A DNA stretch of 64,000 nucleotides from Cycas panzhihuaensis (taxonomy: Eukaryota; Cycadophyta): positions 76,701,741 through 76,765,740 of the forward strand of contig CM041465.1 of the NCBI GenBank assembly GCA_023213395.1, in the 5' to 3' direction. The notes under the pieces are model-generated. The model did not search any database. It was not told the origin of the DNA and worked only from the letters and a program-made list of their open reading frames with translations. The position numbers and the translations under genes were made by a program. Shown piece after piece: positions 54,605 to 64,000 of this stretch; the stretch's first letter is position 1, and the number at the start of each line of letters is the position of its first letter.

Positions 54605-55760
54605 TCCCCCATAAAGGATAACATTGGTAAGTCTAAGTCCAATATGCATCTTCGTGAATTGATCTTCAATGAGAGGTTTGGTGAATACGTCTGCAAGCTA
54701 GAATTCACTCAAATAGTAGTAGACTTGGAGCTTCCTTGATTTGATCTGTTCATGAATGTAATGGTGTTGAATCTCAATGTGCTTCAATGCGCATGAAACT
54801 CTGGATTCTTCGATAGGTGAATGGTACTCTGATTATCAATAAAGATAACTAGGTATCCATTGAAAACTCCAAGAAACTTTAAGAGACCTTACAACCATAT
54901 GACTTCATTCACACTAGCAATGAGTCCTTGATATTCTGCCTCTATAGAAGACAATGCCACTGTCTGTTGCTTCTTTGACTACCATGAAACAAATCCATTG
55001 CCAACACTAAATAGATATCTAACAATAGACTTTTGATCATCAAAGTCTCATCTCTAATTAGCATCAGTGTAACCATGCAACTGTATCTCTTCACTTTGAT
55101 GGTATTCGAGACCAAGATTGATTGTCCCTTTCAAATACTTTAGAATCTGCTTCACAGCAACTGAATGAGGTTCCTGAGGATTCTATATGTAGTGGGAAAT
55201 TAACCTGATAATGTATGTGATATTAGGGTTAGTATGAGTCAAATAGATCAGACTCCTTACCAACTAGCGATACTTTATGTCATGTACATAGGGCTTGTCC
55301 ATATCCATCAATAAATTTTCACCTTTTATACATGGTATTATAACTGGTTTGTAATTCTACATTCCAAATTTCTTTAATAAGTTCTTCATATACTATGATT
55401 GTAACAACATGATCCTATCATCCATCTACTTGATCTGAATACCCAAGAAGTAGTGAAGTCTCCCAAGGTCTATCTTATCAAATGAAGCTGTTAGATTGGA
55501 TTTGACTTTAGCAATAACCTTGCCACAGTTATCGCTTATACCCAAATCATCCACATACACCACACAAGCAACTATTGAAGTCCCTCTTCTATTCACATAC
55601 AGATTTGGGTCAAGTTCTGAAATCTTGAAACCTTCAGCTTTCAACTTTGCATCCATCTTTTCATACCAAGCACGAGGTGCTTGTTTCAGGCCATAGATTG
55701 ACTTCTTTAGAAGGTAGACAAGTTGCTCTTAGCCATCCTTAACAAATCCTAAAGGCTACA

Positions 55761-55838
<78 letters not shown>

Positions 55839-56170
55839 TGCTTTAGATCTCCATTAAGGAATGCAGACTTTACGTCCATCTGGTGTAACTCCTAACCATA
55901 AGTAGCTACTAATGAAATGAGTAATCAGACCATTGTCATTCTGGAGACTAGTGTAAACATCTCCTCATAGTCAATTCTTTCTTTCTACTTAAATCTCTAT
56001 GCAACAAGTCTAGCCTTATATTTGTCCACCTCTCCATTAGAGTATAACTTCATCTTATATAACCACTTATATCCCATAAGGTTCTTCATTGAAGGTAGTG
56101 GAACCAAATCTAACATGTCATTCTTTAGTAGAGAACTATACTCCTCCTCCATTACAACTCTCTATCATGG
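54605..56170 (-). pseudogene. Copia E: reverse transcriptase and RNase H
   Basis: The minus strand reads MEEEYSSLLKNDMLDLVPLP, YKWLYKMKLYSNGEVDKYKA, HQMDVKSAFLNGDLKQ, then an AT microsatellite, then [19 protein letters not shown]. The clean stretch 55656-55426 holds KISELDPNLYVNRRG, the intact catalytic VYVDDLGIS and LGRLHYFLGIQIK. RNase H follows down to 54605 with SLIYLTHTNPNITYII, GNGFVSW, VALSSIEAEYQGLIAS and FTKPLIEDQF. The microsatellite shifts the frame and single stops occur. Confidence 0.87.
55763..55836. repeat. (AT)37 microsatellite inside copia E RT
   Basis: 74 bases of uninterrupted AT. It lies where RT has DLKQDIY...QPLGFVKDG, so it grew from a short ATATAT codon run. By my count the length leaves the downstream part out of frame. 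Confidence 0.97.
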
Positions 56171-57240
56171 ATCTCCTTTTGCTTCATTGAATGAATCAGG
56201 ATCACTGGAGTCATTGGTATCTACCAACAGAGTTCGACTGGCATGCTGACTTCGTGTTCTTCGATCATTAGTTAAGGTATGCATCTCCACACCGAAATCT
56301 TCTAGAATCTTCCTTGCCCATAAAGGTACTGAAAGACTTGTTTCTAGAGGTACTTCAGCTTGTGGTGGCTCTTCACTATTACCCATCCCACATGATCCCG
56401 CTTCTTCAAGTGCTCCAACAACTGGCTCATTTTCCACTTCACTTGATGAATCTGGGAATGGGAGAAGGGGGGGTAAAAAGGTTCCTCTGATGATCTATCA
56501 ACATGATATGTCGATGTCTTATCAAATTTTACATCCTAACTAACAAAAATCTTGTCCCCCTATGGATCTTATAATTTGTAGGCTTTATTCTTAGTACAAT
56601 ACCCCATGAATATGCACTTTAGACTCTTTCGATCTAGCTTCTTATGGGTATCATCTGGGATGTGGGCATATGTAATACACCCAAATATTCTTAAATGGCT
56701 AATGATAAGCTTATGACCGATCCATTTTTATTTAGGGTCATGTTGTAAACTACTTGAGTGGGTACCCAGTGCAAAATATAAACAACAGTTTCCACAGCTT
56801 CTACCCAAAACTTCAGTGGTAGGTTTTTAGCATGCACCATACACCTCGCTATCTCCATCATGGTATGGTTTTTTTTCTTTTAGTAACTATATTCTATTGT
56901 GTGGTATACAAGACGATAAATTCCCACTTTATACCATGATTGCAGCAGAACTAATTAAACATATGGTTGTTGTATTCCTTACTATTGTCACTTCTTAACA
57001 ACTTTATTTTCTTATCACATTCATTTTTAATAATTACTTTTTAATTATGAAAGTGATCAAACACATCTGACTTATTCTTGAGAAAGTAAACCCATGTCTT
57101 CTTAGTATAGTCATCTACAAATACAAGGGTATAACAAGCTCTAGATATTAAAGGGTTAGCAAGAGGGCCCATTATGTCTAAATGTATAAGCTTCAGCTTC
57201 TCCTTGGCTCTTTAGGTATTATCCCGAGTAAAAAGGTAGC
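56171..57240 (-). pseudogene. Copia E: integrase and linker to RT
   Basis: The linker 56437-56165 is open and acidic (NEPVVGALEEAGSCGMGNSE, RTRSQHASRTLLVDTNDSSD). The core lies at about 56880-57180: DYTKKTWVYFLKNKSDVFDH, IKLLRSDNSKEYNNH and TKRKKNHTMMEIARCMVHAK, with catalytic Glu in the NGVAERKN region replaced (TKRKKN). Then LPLKFWVEAVETVVYILH. A small gap or frame change separates core and linker near 56480-56700. Confidence 0.82.
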
Positions 57241-57800
57241 GATGGTGCTTGCCATACATACACCCTTCGTACATACCATCTGAGCAGGTAACAGAAAACA
57301 ATCTTTCGACCATCTTTAACCTCTTTAACAGTGTAATACTTCTATAATTAAGGTGCCCTAGGCGATTGTGCCACAACTTACTCACGTCATTTGTGTTGGC
57401 AATAAAGGCATAGGACTTCTTATGAGATTTAAACTTTTCAAACACCCAGAAGTTGTCCTTGACTTTCCCAGTAGTTATGATAAAAAAGTTCTATTTTGGA
57501 TCCTTAATTAGGCATTTATCATTATAGAGATCCATCTTCATACCTTATTTGTAGATCTCTTGGGCTAAAAGAAGGTTCAACAACATCTTTGGTACATAAT
57601 ATACCCTAGTAAATTTACCTCTTACAATGGAAACTCTGCTGGTAACTTCTACTGACAAAACATAAGCATCTTTAAGGATAATCTCAACACCACTATGATT
57701 TGAAGTCATCGTATCAAAGTTCTGCCTCTGGTAAGAAATGTGCTCCCGCACTCCAGAGTCAAGCACCCAATAATCTCTCTATTCTGACTCAACTAATAAG
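57212..57800 (-). pseudogene. Copia E: protease and GAG-pre-integrase
   Basis: The minus strand 57766-57545 reads MLDSGVREHISYQRQNFDTM, where LDSG is the catalytic site, and GKFTRVYYVPKMLLNLLLAQ. After a stop, 57445-57212 reads SKLWHNRLGHLNYRSITLL and CMYGKHHRYLF, the zinc-binding pre-integrase region. This part is nearly intact. Confidence 0.87.
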
Positions 57801-58640
57801 GATTTTGCTCAGATGCAATGAGTAGTAATGTTCTTCCATTTATCATCCTAGTTGACTTTGTACTTATCATGACACTTGAACCAACAATTCTTCTCATAGT
57901 GACCATCCTTCTTATAGTAATTACATTTCCTGTTGAACTTATTTTTATCTTGGCAACTTTCTCCTAACATCTGTGTAATCTTCTCCTCCTTAGTGACCTT
58001 CTTCCTCTGAGTTTTTATGGGTAGGGTTTGACTTGAACTAGAACCTCTAAGCATACCACAATGTTTGAGCTTGGCATCCTCTATTAGAATCAAGTTTTTA
58101 AGCCTATAAAATGTCTCTACTTCCATCACTTTATCTCTACCATAAATGGTCTAGAATGTGGCAAAGGCAACTGGCAGTTTTGACATGATTATTGCAAATA
58201 GCAACATATCATTGATTAAGCTTGGCTTCAGTTCCTCTAGCTTATTCTTCAAGTCTGTAATCTTGTTAAGGTAGGAGTTGATGTTGTTCTCATCCTCCAC
58301 ACGCAAGTTGAGTAACTCCAATATCAGTGCAAAATACCTATTCATCTACTTCTTTTCAAATGTATCATACAATTTTATCCATATCTCATTTGGTTTGTCT
58401 AGATTATGAACTAATGCTCTATGGTTTGGCATTAGTGATAGTTTTAACAGTCCTATGGCCATAAATTTCTTCTCTTCGATAAAAATTTGCTCCTTATGGT
58501 CTAATAGAATTGCGTCCACTTTCACCTTGGTGATTCCTCAGAGTTGATTCACCATCAAAATAAGCTCTATATTGGCCCTCCACTTGTTAAAATTATTACC
58601 ATTGAAGATAACTTTGGGCATAATATGCTCCATCTTGAGA
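57801..58640 (-). pseudogene. Copia E: Gag
   Basis: Gag begins at about 58634 with MEHIMPKVIFNGNNFNKW, the copia Gag start, then LLKLSLMPNHRALVHNLDKP and EIWIKLYDTFEKK. The clean stretch 58345-58151 reads LLNLRVEDENNINSYLNKIT and IIMSKLPVAFATF. The nucleocapsid at 58129-57848 ends CNYYKKDGHYEKNC, a CX2C-type knuckle with Cys changed to Tyr (CNYYKKDGHYEKNC; family CX2CX4HX4C). One or two stops separate the pieces. Confidence 0.85.
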
Positions 58641-60239
58641 AACATACTTCAATACGAATCAATTGACACCAAAATGAATGACTTTAGGATGAAATGTGCC
58701 CTTGTGTCTTCCTTTGGCTCACAAGCATGCTTCTAAGGGCATCCAACATCGACTATACCCACGTTAGGTGAGTTACTGATTGTTTATCCCTCATCAACTA
58801 TTAATAAATAGCCTTAAAAAACCATGTAAATGTCATAACTAACATAAATAAAGGTTTAAAAAATGTACTCCAAATCAAAGGACAACTCCATAGGCAATGA
58901 TGCACCCTCTCCAAGTCACAAAACACAATAATCCTCCTTGATCCACGTTGAAAATGGCTCACAATGTGTCTTGAATGATTCAAATAGCTTCACACTATGT
59001 TGAAATATATCCTACCAATGGTATAAAGGGGCCCCTTTATATTTTTACATTGAGGGAAATATGCCAAAATGCATATTCAAAAGTTTGCGACTTTTTAAAA
59101 AAAGGGTCATAGTTTTTCACTTAAAGAACATGTTATAAATCAAGTTACAACATATACTAAGGTTTTATCAACCAAAGTGATATCAAATATTATTGATATG
59201 TCACTTTTGATATCTTGATTTCTCTCCCGTAGTAGTTTATACTATTGTAGTAGTCGTAGATTACATTATCAATTGGTCAGACTAGTGTTAGTTATTACAA
59301 ATTTACACTCACTCGTACAACTAGTACATAGCCCAAACAAAGCCCAACCACCTCTAAGCAAGCCCACCCAACATGTATAAGCTTCCAACCATGAGAAAGA
59401 TGCCCAACCAAGAAGAAAGATGCTCAACCAAGAGGAAATGTGCCCAGCCACTAATAACCAGTGCTAAAATAAATGTGCCTAACTAATGCCTAGCCATCAC
59501 AGTGTGAAAAATACCTAGCCATCACCAATTAGTGCTCAAACAGTGAGAAAAGTGTATAACTATCACCAATCAACACTAAAATAGTGAGGAAAATCACCCA
59601 AACAAACTATAGTATACTTGCCTAGCCTTAGTACATCTGTAACAAGCTTACAACATGTACACACATCTCCTAAATAGTGCATAATCAGCCCAACTATCTC
59701 TTAACACCTAGATGTTGGCTCAAAAATGTATTTTCAATAGAGATATGGGTCATATACCCTAAAAAAGAGGTACTACAACTCAAAATTATAGCAGAAGATG
59801 CTTAGGGATGCTATATACATAGTCTAATCTCAATATAGAGGGCTAAAAACATTCTAAGCAAGCTCCAATCTCTCCTTTATATAGACTAGTCATAGGTATA
59901 TCCAAAAAATAACACACATTTTTTGAATTTTATAGTGTTTTTAATGGATAAATAATCGACTTATATGTATAATTTTAGAGCCATTAGCATTAGCTTCCTT
60001 ATGCACTCTAGGTCCCTCATTAATTTGAGTAGCATCTTTATCATCCACTCATACAAGTATAACCTTTCCTCCTATTTTAATTGATGACCTTTAAGTAGAT
60101 GCCACTACCTTTTAGTTGCCTCTTAAGTGGGTATAATAGTTTTTAAAGGATGATCCTCCTCATCCCATAATTGTAAAGAGGCCTTCTAAGATGAGACACT
60201 CTAAAACTTTGCCCTTTTGGCACACGTTTTTAAAACTCT
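58641..60239. other. Unassigned 1.6 kb between copia E Gag and copia F RT
   Basis: No ORF with recognisable content. It should hold the 5' leader and LTR of copia E and the missing front of copia F, but I find neither an LTR matching 54196-54604 nor a primer site. Imperfect tandem units are present at 59390-59600. Plus-strand text near 60130-60240 may be the decayed integrase-RT linker of F. Confidence 0.4.
59390..59600 (+). repeat. Imperfect tandem repeats
   Basis: Two patterns: AGAAAGATGCCCAACCAAGA-like units of about 19 bases, three times at 59394-59450, and units of about 50 bases with CTAGCCATCACCAATTAGTGC and AGTGAGAAAA at 59485-59600. Degenerate; no function known. Confidence 0.5.
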
Positions 60240-61784
60240 TGAGCCTTCCATGGTTGGGGAGGCAACCAAAGACTAAACATAGAGAGTAGTTATGGATGAA
60301 GAGATGATTTTCGTCTTAAAAAATGACACTTGGGAGTTGACTGAATTGCCACCTAAGAAGAAAATAATTGACTATAGATGGTTGTATAAGATAAAGTTCC
60401 ATGTAGATGGCACCATGGAGTGTCATAAAGCTCACCTTGTAGCAAGAGGTTTTAAACAGTAGGAAGGAATTGACTATGACCAGATCTTTACACAAGCAGT
60501 TGACATGACCACATTCCATTTGGTTATGTCCCTTATAGCCCAATTCAAATGGCTTGATTATCAAATGGATGTGAAGAGTGCTTTCCTCAATGGAGAGATA
60601 AAAGAAGAGGTTTTCTTAAAACAACCCCTAGGTTATGTTGTTCTAGGACAAGAATATTTAATTTATAGACTCAAGAATGCCCTTTATGGACTCAAGTAGG
60701 CACCACATACTTGGTATACAAAGATATATGTGTTTCTTACACAACACAAATTCAATCATTCACTATTTGACTTGATGTCTACATTTGTGTTAGAGATAAT
60801 TTAATCACAATCACTATTCTTTATGTAGATGACCTTGCTATCACTAGTAATGATACAAATGGAATTTCTTAGCTTCAATCAAAATTAAAAAGTAACTTTG
60901 AGATGATTAACCTTGGGTTGCTCCACTACTTCCTTGGAATTGAAGTTTGGCAAGAACCAACATGCATACTCTTAACTCAAACTAGGTATACTAATGAGAT
61001 CTTAGAAAGATTCAGGATGACATATTGTAAGCCTGCACTAATTCCTATAGAGATAGGAATCGAGTTAAACCTAGATGATCAAGGAAATCCTTTTGATCCT
61101 ACTTTGTATCGGCAACTAGTTGGGAGCCTTATTTATCTCACTCATACTCATCTGGATATCTCATATGCAGTAGGGATTTGCTCTAAGTATATGTTACAAC
61201 CCAAAGCATATCATTGGAAATCAACCACTAAGATCCTTCAATATATTTATGGCACTCATTAGTTTGGCCTTGAGTATAACAAGATTGAATCACATATTTT
61301 AAAGGGACATACATATGCTAATTGGGTTGGTTGTTAGGATATACGCCATTCAACTTTATGCTATTGCTTTGATATGAACTTAGTTGTAATCTCATGGAGC
61401 CATAATAAGTAGCCTAATGTTGCCATTTTCTCCATTGAAGTAAAACATAAAGCAGTTATCCATGCTACAACCAAGTTGATTTGGCTTAAAAGGATTCTCT
61501 CTAAGCTTAAACTTTAACAATATATACCTACCATTATATACTATGGCAATCAAAGCATATTGAAAATGATGAAGAATCTTGTATTTCATGCAAGAATCAA
61601 GTACATTGAGGTCCATCACCACTTCATTCGTGAGCATATACATAACAGAGAAGTCAATCTTGTCTACAATCCTATTGAAGACCAGGTCACCGACATCTTC
61701 ACTATAACACTTGGTAAACCAAAGTTTAAATAGTTTAGATATAACCTTAACATCTGAAGAAATGAACTTGCTATTAAGGAAGGG
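60240..61784 (+). pseudogene. Copia F: reverse transcriptase and RNase H (right copy)
   Basis: The plus strand reads MDEEMIFVLKNDTWELTELP, IDYRWLYKIKFHVDGTMECH, LVARGFKQ then stop, DYDQIFTQAVDMTTFHLVMS, YQMDVKSAFLNGEIKEEVFL and YRLKNALYGLK, where Gln of GLKQAP is TAG. The frame changes, LYVDDLAITSND is intact, and the clean 119 codons 60903-61262 give LGLLHYFLGIEVWQE, PTLYRQLVGSLIYLTHTHL and YHWKSTTKILQYIYGTH. The RNase H end matches the left copy. Gag, protease and integrase are missing upstream. Confidence 0.88.
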
Positions 61785-62044
61785 TGTTAAAACTATCTAA
61801 TACCTCCTCCATTTCTTTATATCTTTGTAATATAATATTCATATTATGCATTGATGGACCCTTAATGTAATTAAACCATATTTAATAGTGAGGTTGAGCC
61901 CACCTCTTGTGCCATTAAGTTGGCCTATTAAATTATATTTTAATATTGGTGGATGACTATAAATAATGCCCCATACCTTTGTATATGACATTGACTTAAT
62001 TTGAATGTAGAAGCTCTACCTAAAAGAGAGCTTATGGTGTAACA
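61785..62044 (+). repeat. Copia F 3' LTR (right copy, intact)
   Basis: 260 bases from TGTTAAAACTATCTAATAC to GGTGTAACA, preceded by AAGGAAGGG. The left copy carries the gag-only insertion at the position equal to 62030. Confidence 0.82.
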
Positions 62045-64000
62045 AATTCACTCATAACCTTGCTAGTCTATTTATTGTATTTATTTACATATTTTTATTG
62101 AATATTTTAATTATTCAACTTAATATAGTTTAATTAGTATACATATATTTAGATTATAACATTTTTATCAAGGTCTTTATTTAATATCTTTTTAATAATT
62201 AAAAGTTGATATATATTTTTTCTTTTGTGGCTTATATACTAAAGAGCACTTTATCTCTTTTACCTCCTTATAGTTTTTAATATATAACTTAGTCATAAAA
62301 AATCAAAATTAAGTGTTGTTTTAGAAGTTAAGTTCTTATTTTGATCCTTTATTAAGTGAAGGATCTTTCAAGACTTTTTGAAGTCATTTGATATAGTATT
62401 TTTATAGTCAAAATTAATGCTAGCTTGTAGACTTCTTACAAGTTGACCCTTGAATAAATCTAATAAAACTTTAGCTTGTAATCATTATTAATATAAAAAT
62501 CTTACTTTGGAGGAAGTTGATTCCTAATTGGGACACTTATGCATGTCTTAAAATTGAAGGGAGACAAGTTTTACTTGTGTTTTTTGATGCTTTCATTGCC
62601 TTGTTCAAGTGGATTTCAAGAATTTTCTTTTAAGTACTTTATTTTTTTCAAGTAGTTTATTTTAGGGTAATTTTCTTCATTATGGGCAAGCATAAGTAAC
62701 GTAATGGTATTAAAAGCTTATGGTACTAACTTTTTGAATTAGAGTAGAAGAATAAAACCTATCTTTATGTTAAAGTATATGTATGACTTGATTAAAATAA
62801 GTTATGAAGCTTTTGATAATAATGCTACTGAAGACCAAAAGAAGACCTATAAGATGAATGAAAAGCAAGACAATGAAGCCTTAGAATTTATCTTATACAC
62901 ATTAAAAGATCATATTTTTTAAAAGGTTAGTGAAGCATCTACATCAAAGGAGGTATGAGATGCTTTGAAGATCACCTATAAAGAAGTTACTACATCCAAA
63001 TTCTAAACGTTAAGGAGTAAGTTTGAAAATTATAGGATGAATAATAATGAAGGAGTAAATGACTTCATAATTAAAATACGAGGCCTAGTTAATCAAACGA
63101 GGGCCTTAAGAGAAGTCATTACTGAACAAAGAGGAGTGGTAGAGAAAATCTTAAGTTGTGTTATTAATATTAAAATATTTAAAATAGTTATAATAAGTAT
63201 TAAGGCCTCTAAAGACCTAACTACCCTCCTAATTGAACAATTAAGTACTATGTTACTTGTTGTTGAAGAGAAAAAGGAGGTTAGTAAATTTCTAGAATAT
63301 GCCTTTGTCACTAAGGTAAAGATTAGGCCTATTATTCATGGCTAAAACTCTAGCAGAAGAGGATAATCTCCTAAAGGAAAAGGTCAGAATTCTAGAAATC
63401 AAAGTTAATTTAATAAAAAATAAGGACAAGATTATCTAGGGCAAGGACAATATTATCAAGGTCAAGGTTATTTTCATCAAGGTTAAAATTAATTCCAAAG
63501 TCAAAGACAAAGATACTTTTAAGACCAATTTGGTTAAGGTAAAGGACAAAATTGTGAACCTTAAGGAAGAGGTAGAAAACAAAATCCAAGAGGTAGGAAC
63601 CTAGGACAAAGAGGAAGAAGTCCTAAAGGTAGAGAAATAATGCAATACTTCTATTCTCATAGAAATAGACACTTAAAAAAAATATTATAAAAAGGTCCAA
63701 CTTACAAAAAGGAATAGCTAATACAATAGTTGAAGAAAGAGAAAATTAAAGACTCTTTCTATTAAGTTTGATGGAAAATAAAGAAGAAGATAATCAGTAT
63801 ATTAACTTAAGATATTCTACCCACATGATACATAGAGAAGAATGGTTTAAGAAGTTAGACAACACCAAAGGGAGTAAAATTATATTTAGTGACAATAGTA
63901 CTCAAGCTGTAGTTGACAAAGAGAATGTTGTTATATAAATAGACTTTAAAGAAATAAGGTATATCAATGTTGTACTCCATGTGCCATCACTTAAGAAAAA
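62045..64000 (+). mobile_element. Copia D, second copy: leader, Gag and protease, cut by window end
   Basis: It matches 41376-43314 closely. Leader to about 62690; the Gag start is altered by a small indel (ATGGGCAAGCATAAG). A clean Gag stretch 63037-63345 (MNNNEGVNDFIIKIRGLVNQ, then ENILSCVINIKI-like and LEYAFVTKVKIRPIIHG) is longer than in D because two defects are absent. The Gln-rich nucleocapsid again has stops at Gln codons. The protease region with NLRYSTHMIHREEW lies at 63800-63850. Confidence 0.87.

Larger units (their letters stand above)
54196..58640 (-). mobile_element. Ty1/copia element E, minus strand (right copy, most complete)
   Basis: 3' LTR at about 54196-54604, then RNase H, RT, integrase, protease and Gag toward 58640 in the copia order on the minus strand. 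No matching 5' LTR is seen to the right, so it is truncated or decayed there. It is less eroded than copia A to D. Only its RNase H and LTR remain in the left unit. Confidence 0.87.
51695..64000. repeat. Right unit of the large direct duplication (continues past the window)
   Basis: It repeats 32737-43314 in the same order and orientation, but contains about 5.9 kb of copia E and F (55331-61189) absent from the left unit, and lacks gag-only copy 1. It begins in mid-leader of copia C, directly against the gypsy RNase H remnant. Confidence 0.78.

Noticed and set aside
1-64000. tRNA, rRNA, CRISPR arrays, bacterial insertion sequences or host gene clusters
   Set aside because: I looked for cloverleaf-type segments, regular spacer arrays and intact non-transposon ORFs and saw none. 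The TGGTATCAGAGC sites are primer sites of LTR elements, not tRNA genes.

Overview
This window looks like transposable-element-dense chromosome from a plant, probably a large-genome seed plant (possibly a gymnosperm, though the sequence cannot settle that). I found no intact host gene, tRNA, rRNA or CRISPR array. Almost everything I can assign is LTR retrotransposon: one Ty3/gypsy element of the Tat/Ogre type, parts of about eight Ty1/copia elements, two older gypsy remnants, and two copies of a short gag-protease-only LTR element. Plant hallmarks include initiator-Met primer sites (TGGTATCAGAGC), polypurine tracts beside LTRs, an antisense plant mobile domain gene inside the Tat element, and in-frame stops mostly where Gln, Trp or Arg is expected.

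Layout. (1) 1-15378, minus strand: a Tat-type gypsy element. From right to left it has the 5' LTR, primer site, gag, protease, reverse transcriptase, RNase H, integrase, a 4 kb insert with a plus-strand plant mobile domain ORF carrying a candidate intron, a second sense-strand RNase H, the polypurine tract, and a 3' LTR cut by the window start. (2) 15379-29258: a nest of decayed copia elements, called here A (+), G (+), B (-) and H (+). (3) 29259-34633: copia C (-), with both LTRs and a large internal deletion. (4) 34634-51694: a gypsy integrase scrap, the tails of copia E (-) and F (+), and copia D (+). The gag-only element is inserted twice here, in the LTR of F (37212-41210) and at the start of the 3' LTR of D (46164-50002). 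An old gypsy RT-RNase H remnant follows. (5) 51695-64000: a second copy of the block that begins at about 32737, in the same order (C leader and LTR, gypsy scrap, E, F, D). This copy keeps about 5.9 kb of E and F that the left copy lost, lacks the first gag-only insertion, and runs off the window end.

The best reading of (4) and (5) is a direct tandem duplication of about 19 kb made only of transposons, with its junction near 51695, followed by a deletion and at least one new insertion in the left unit.

The pieces do not form a cellular pathway. Each element once encoded its own Gag particle, protease, reverse transcriptase/RNase H and integrase. Nearly all pol genes are now broken. The two gag-only elements lack RT, RNase H and integrase, so they must have moved using enzymes supplied by another gypsy element. 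All coordinates of decayed domains are approximate, because frames were followed by eye across stops and frameshifts.
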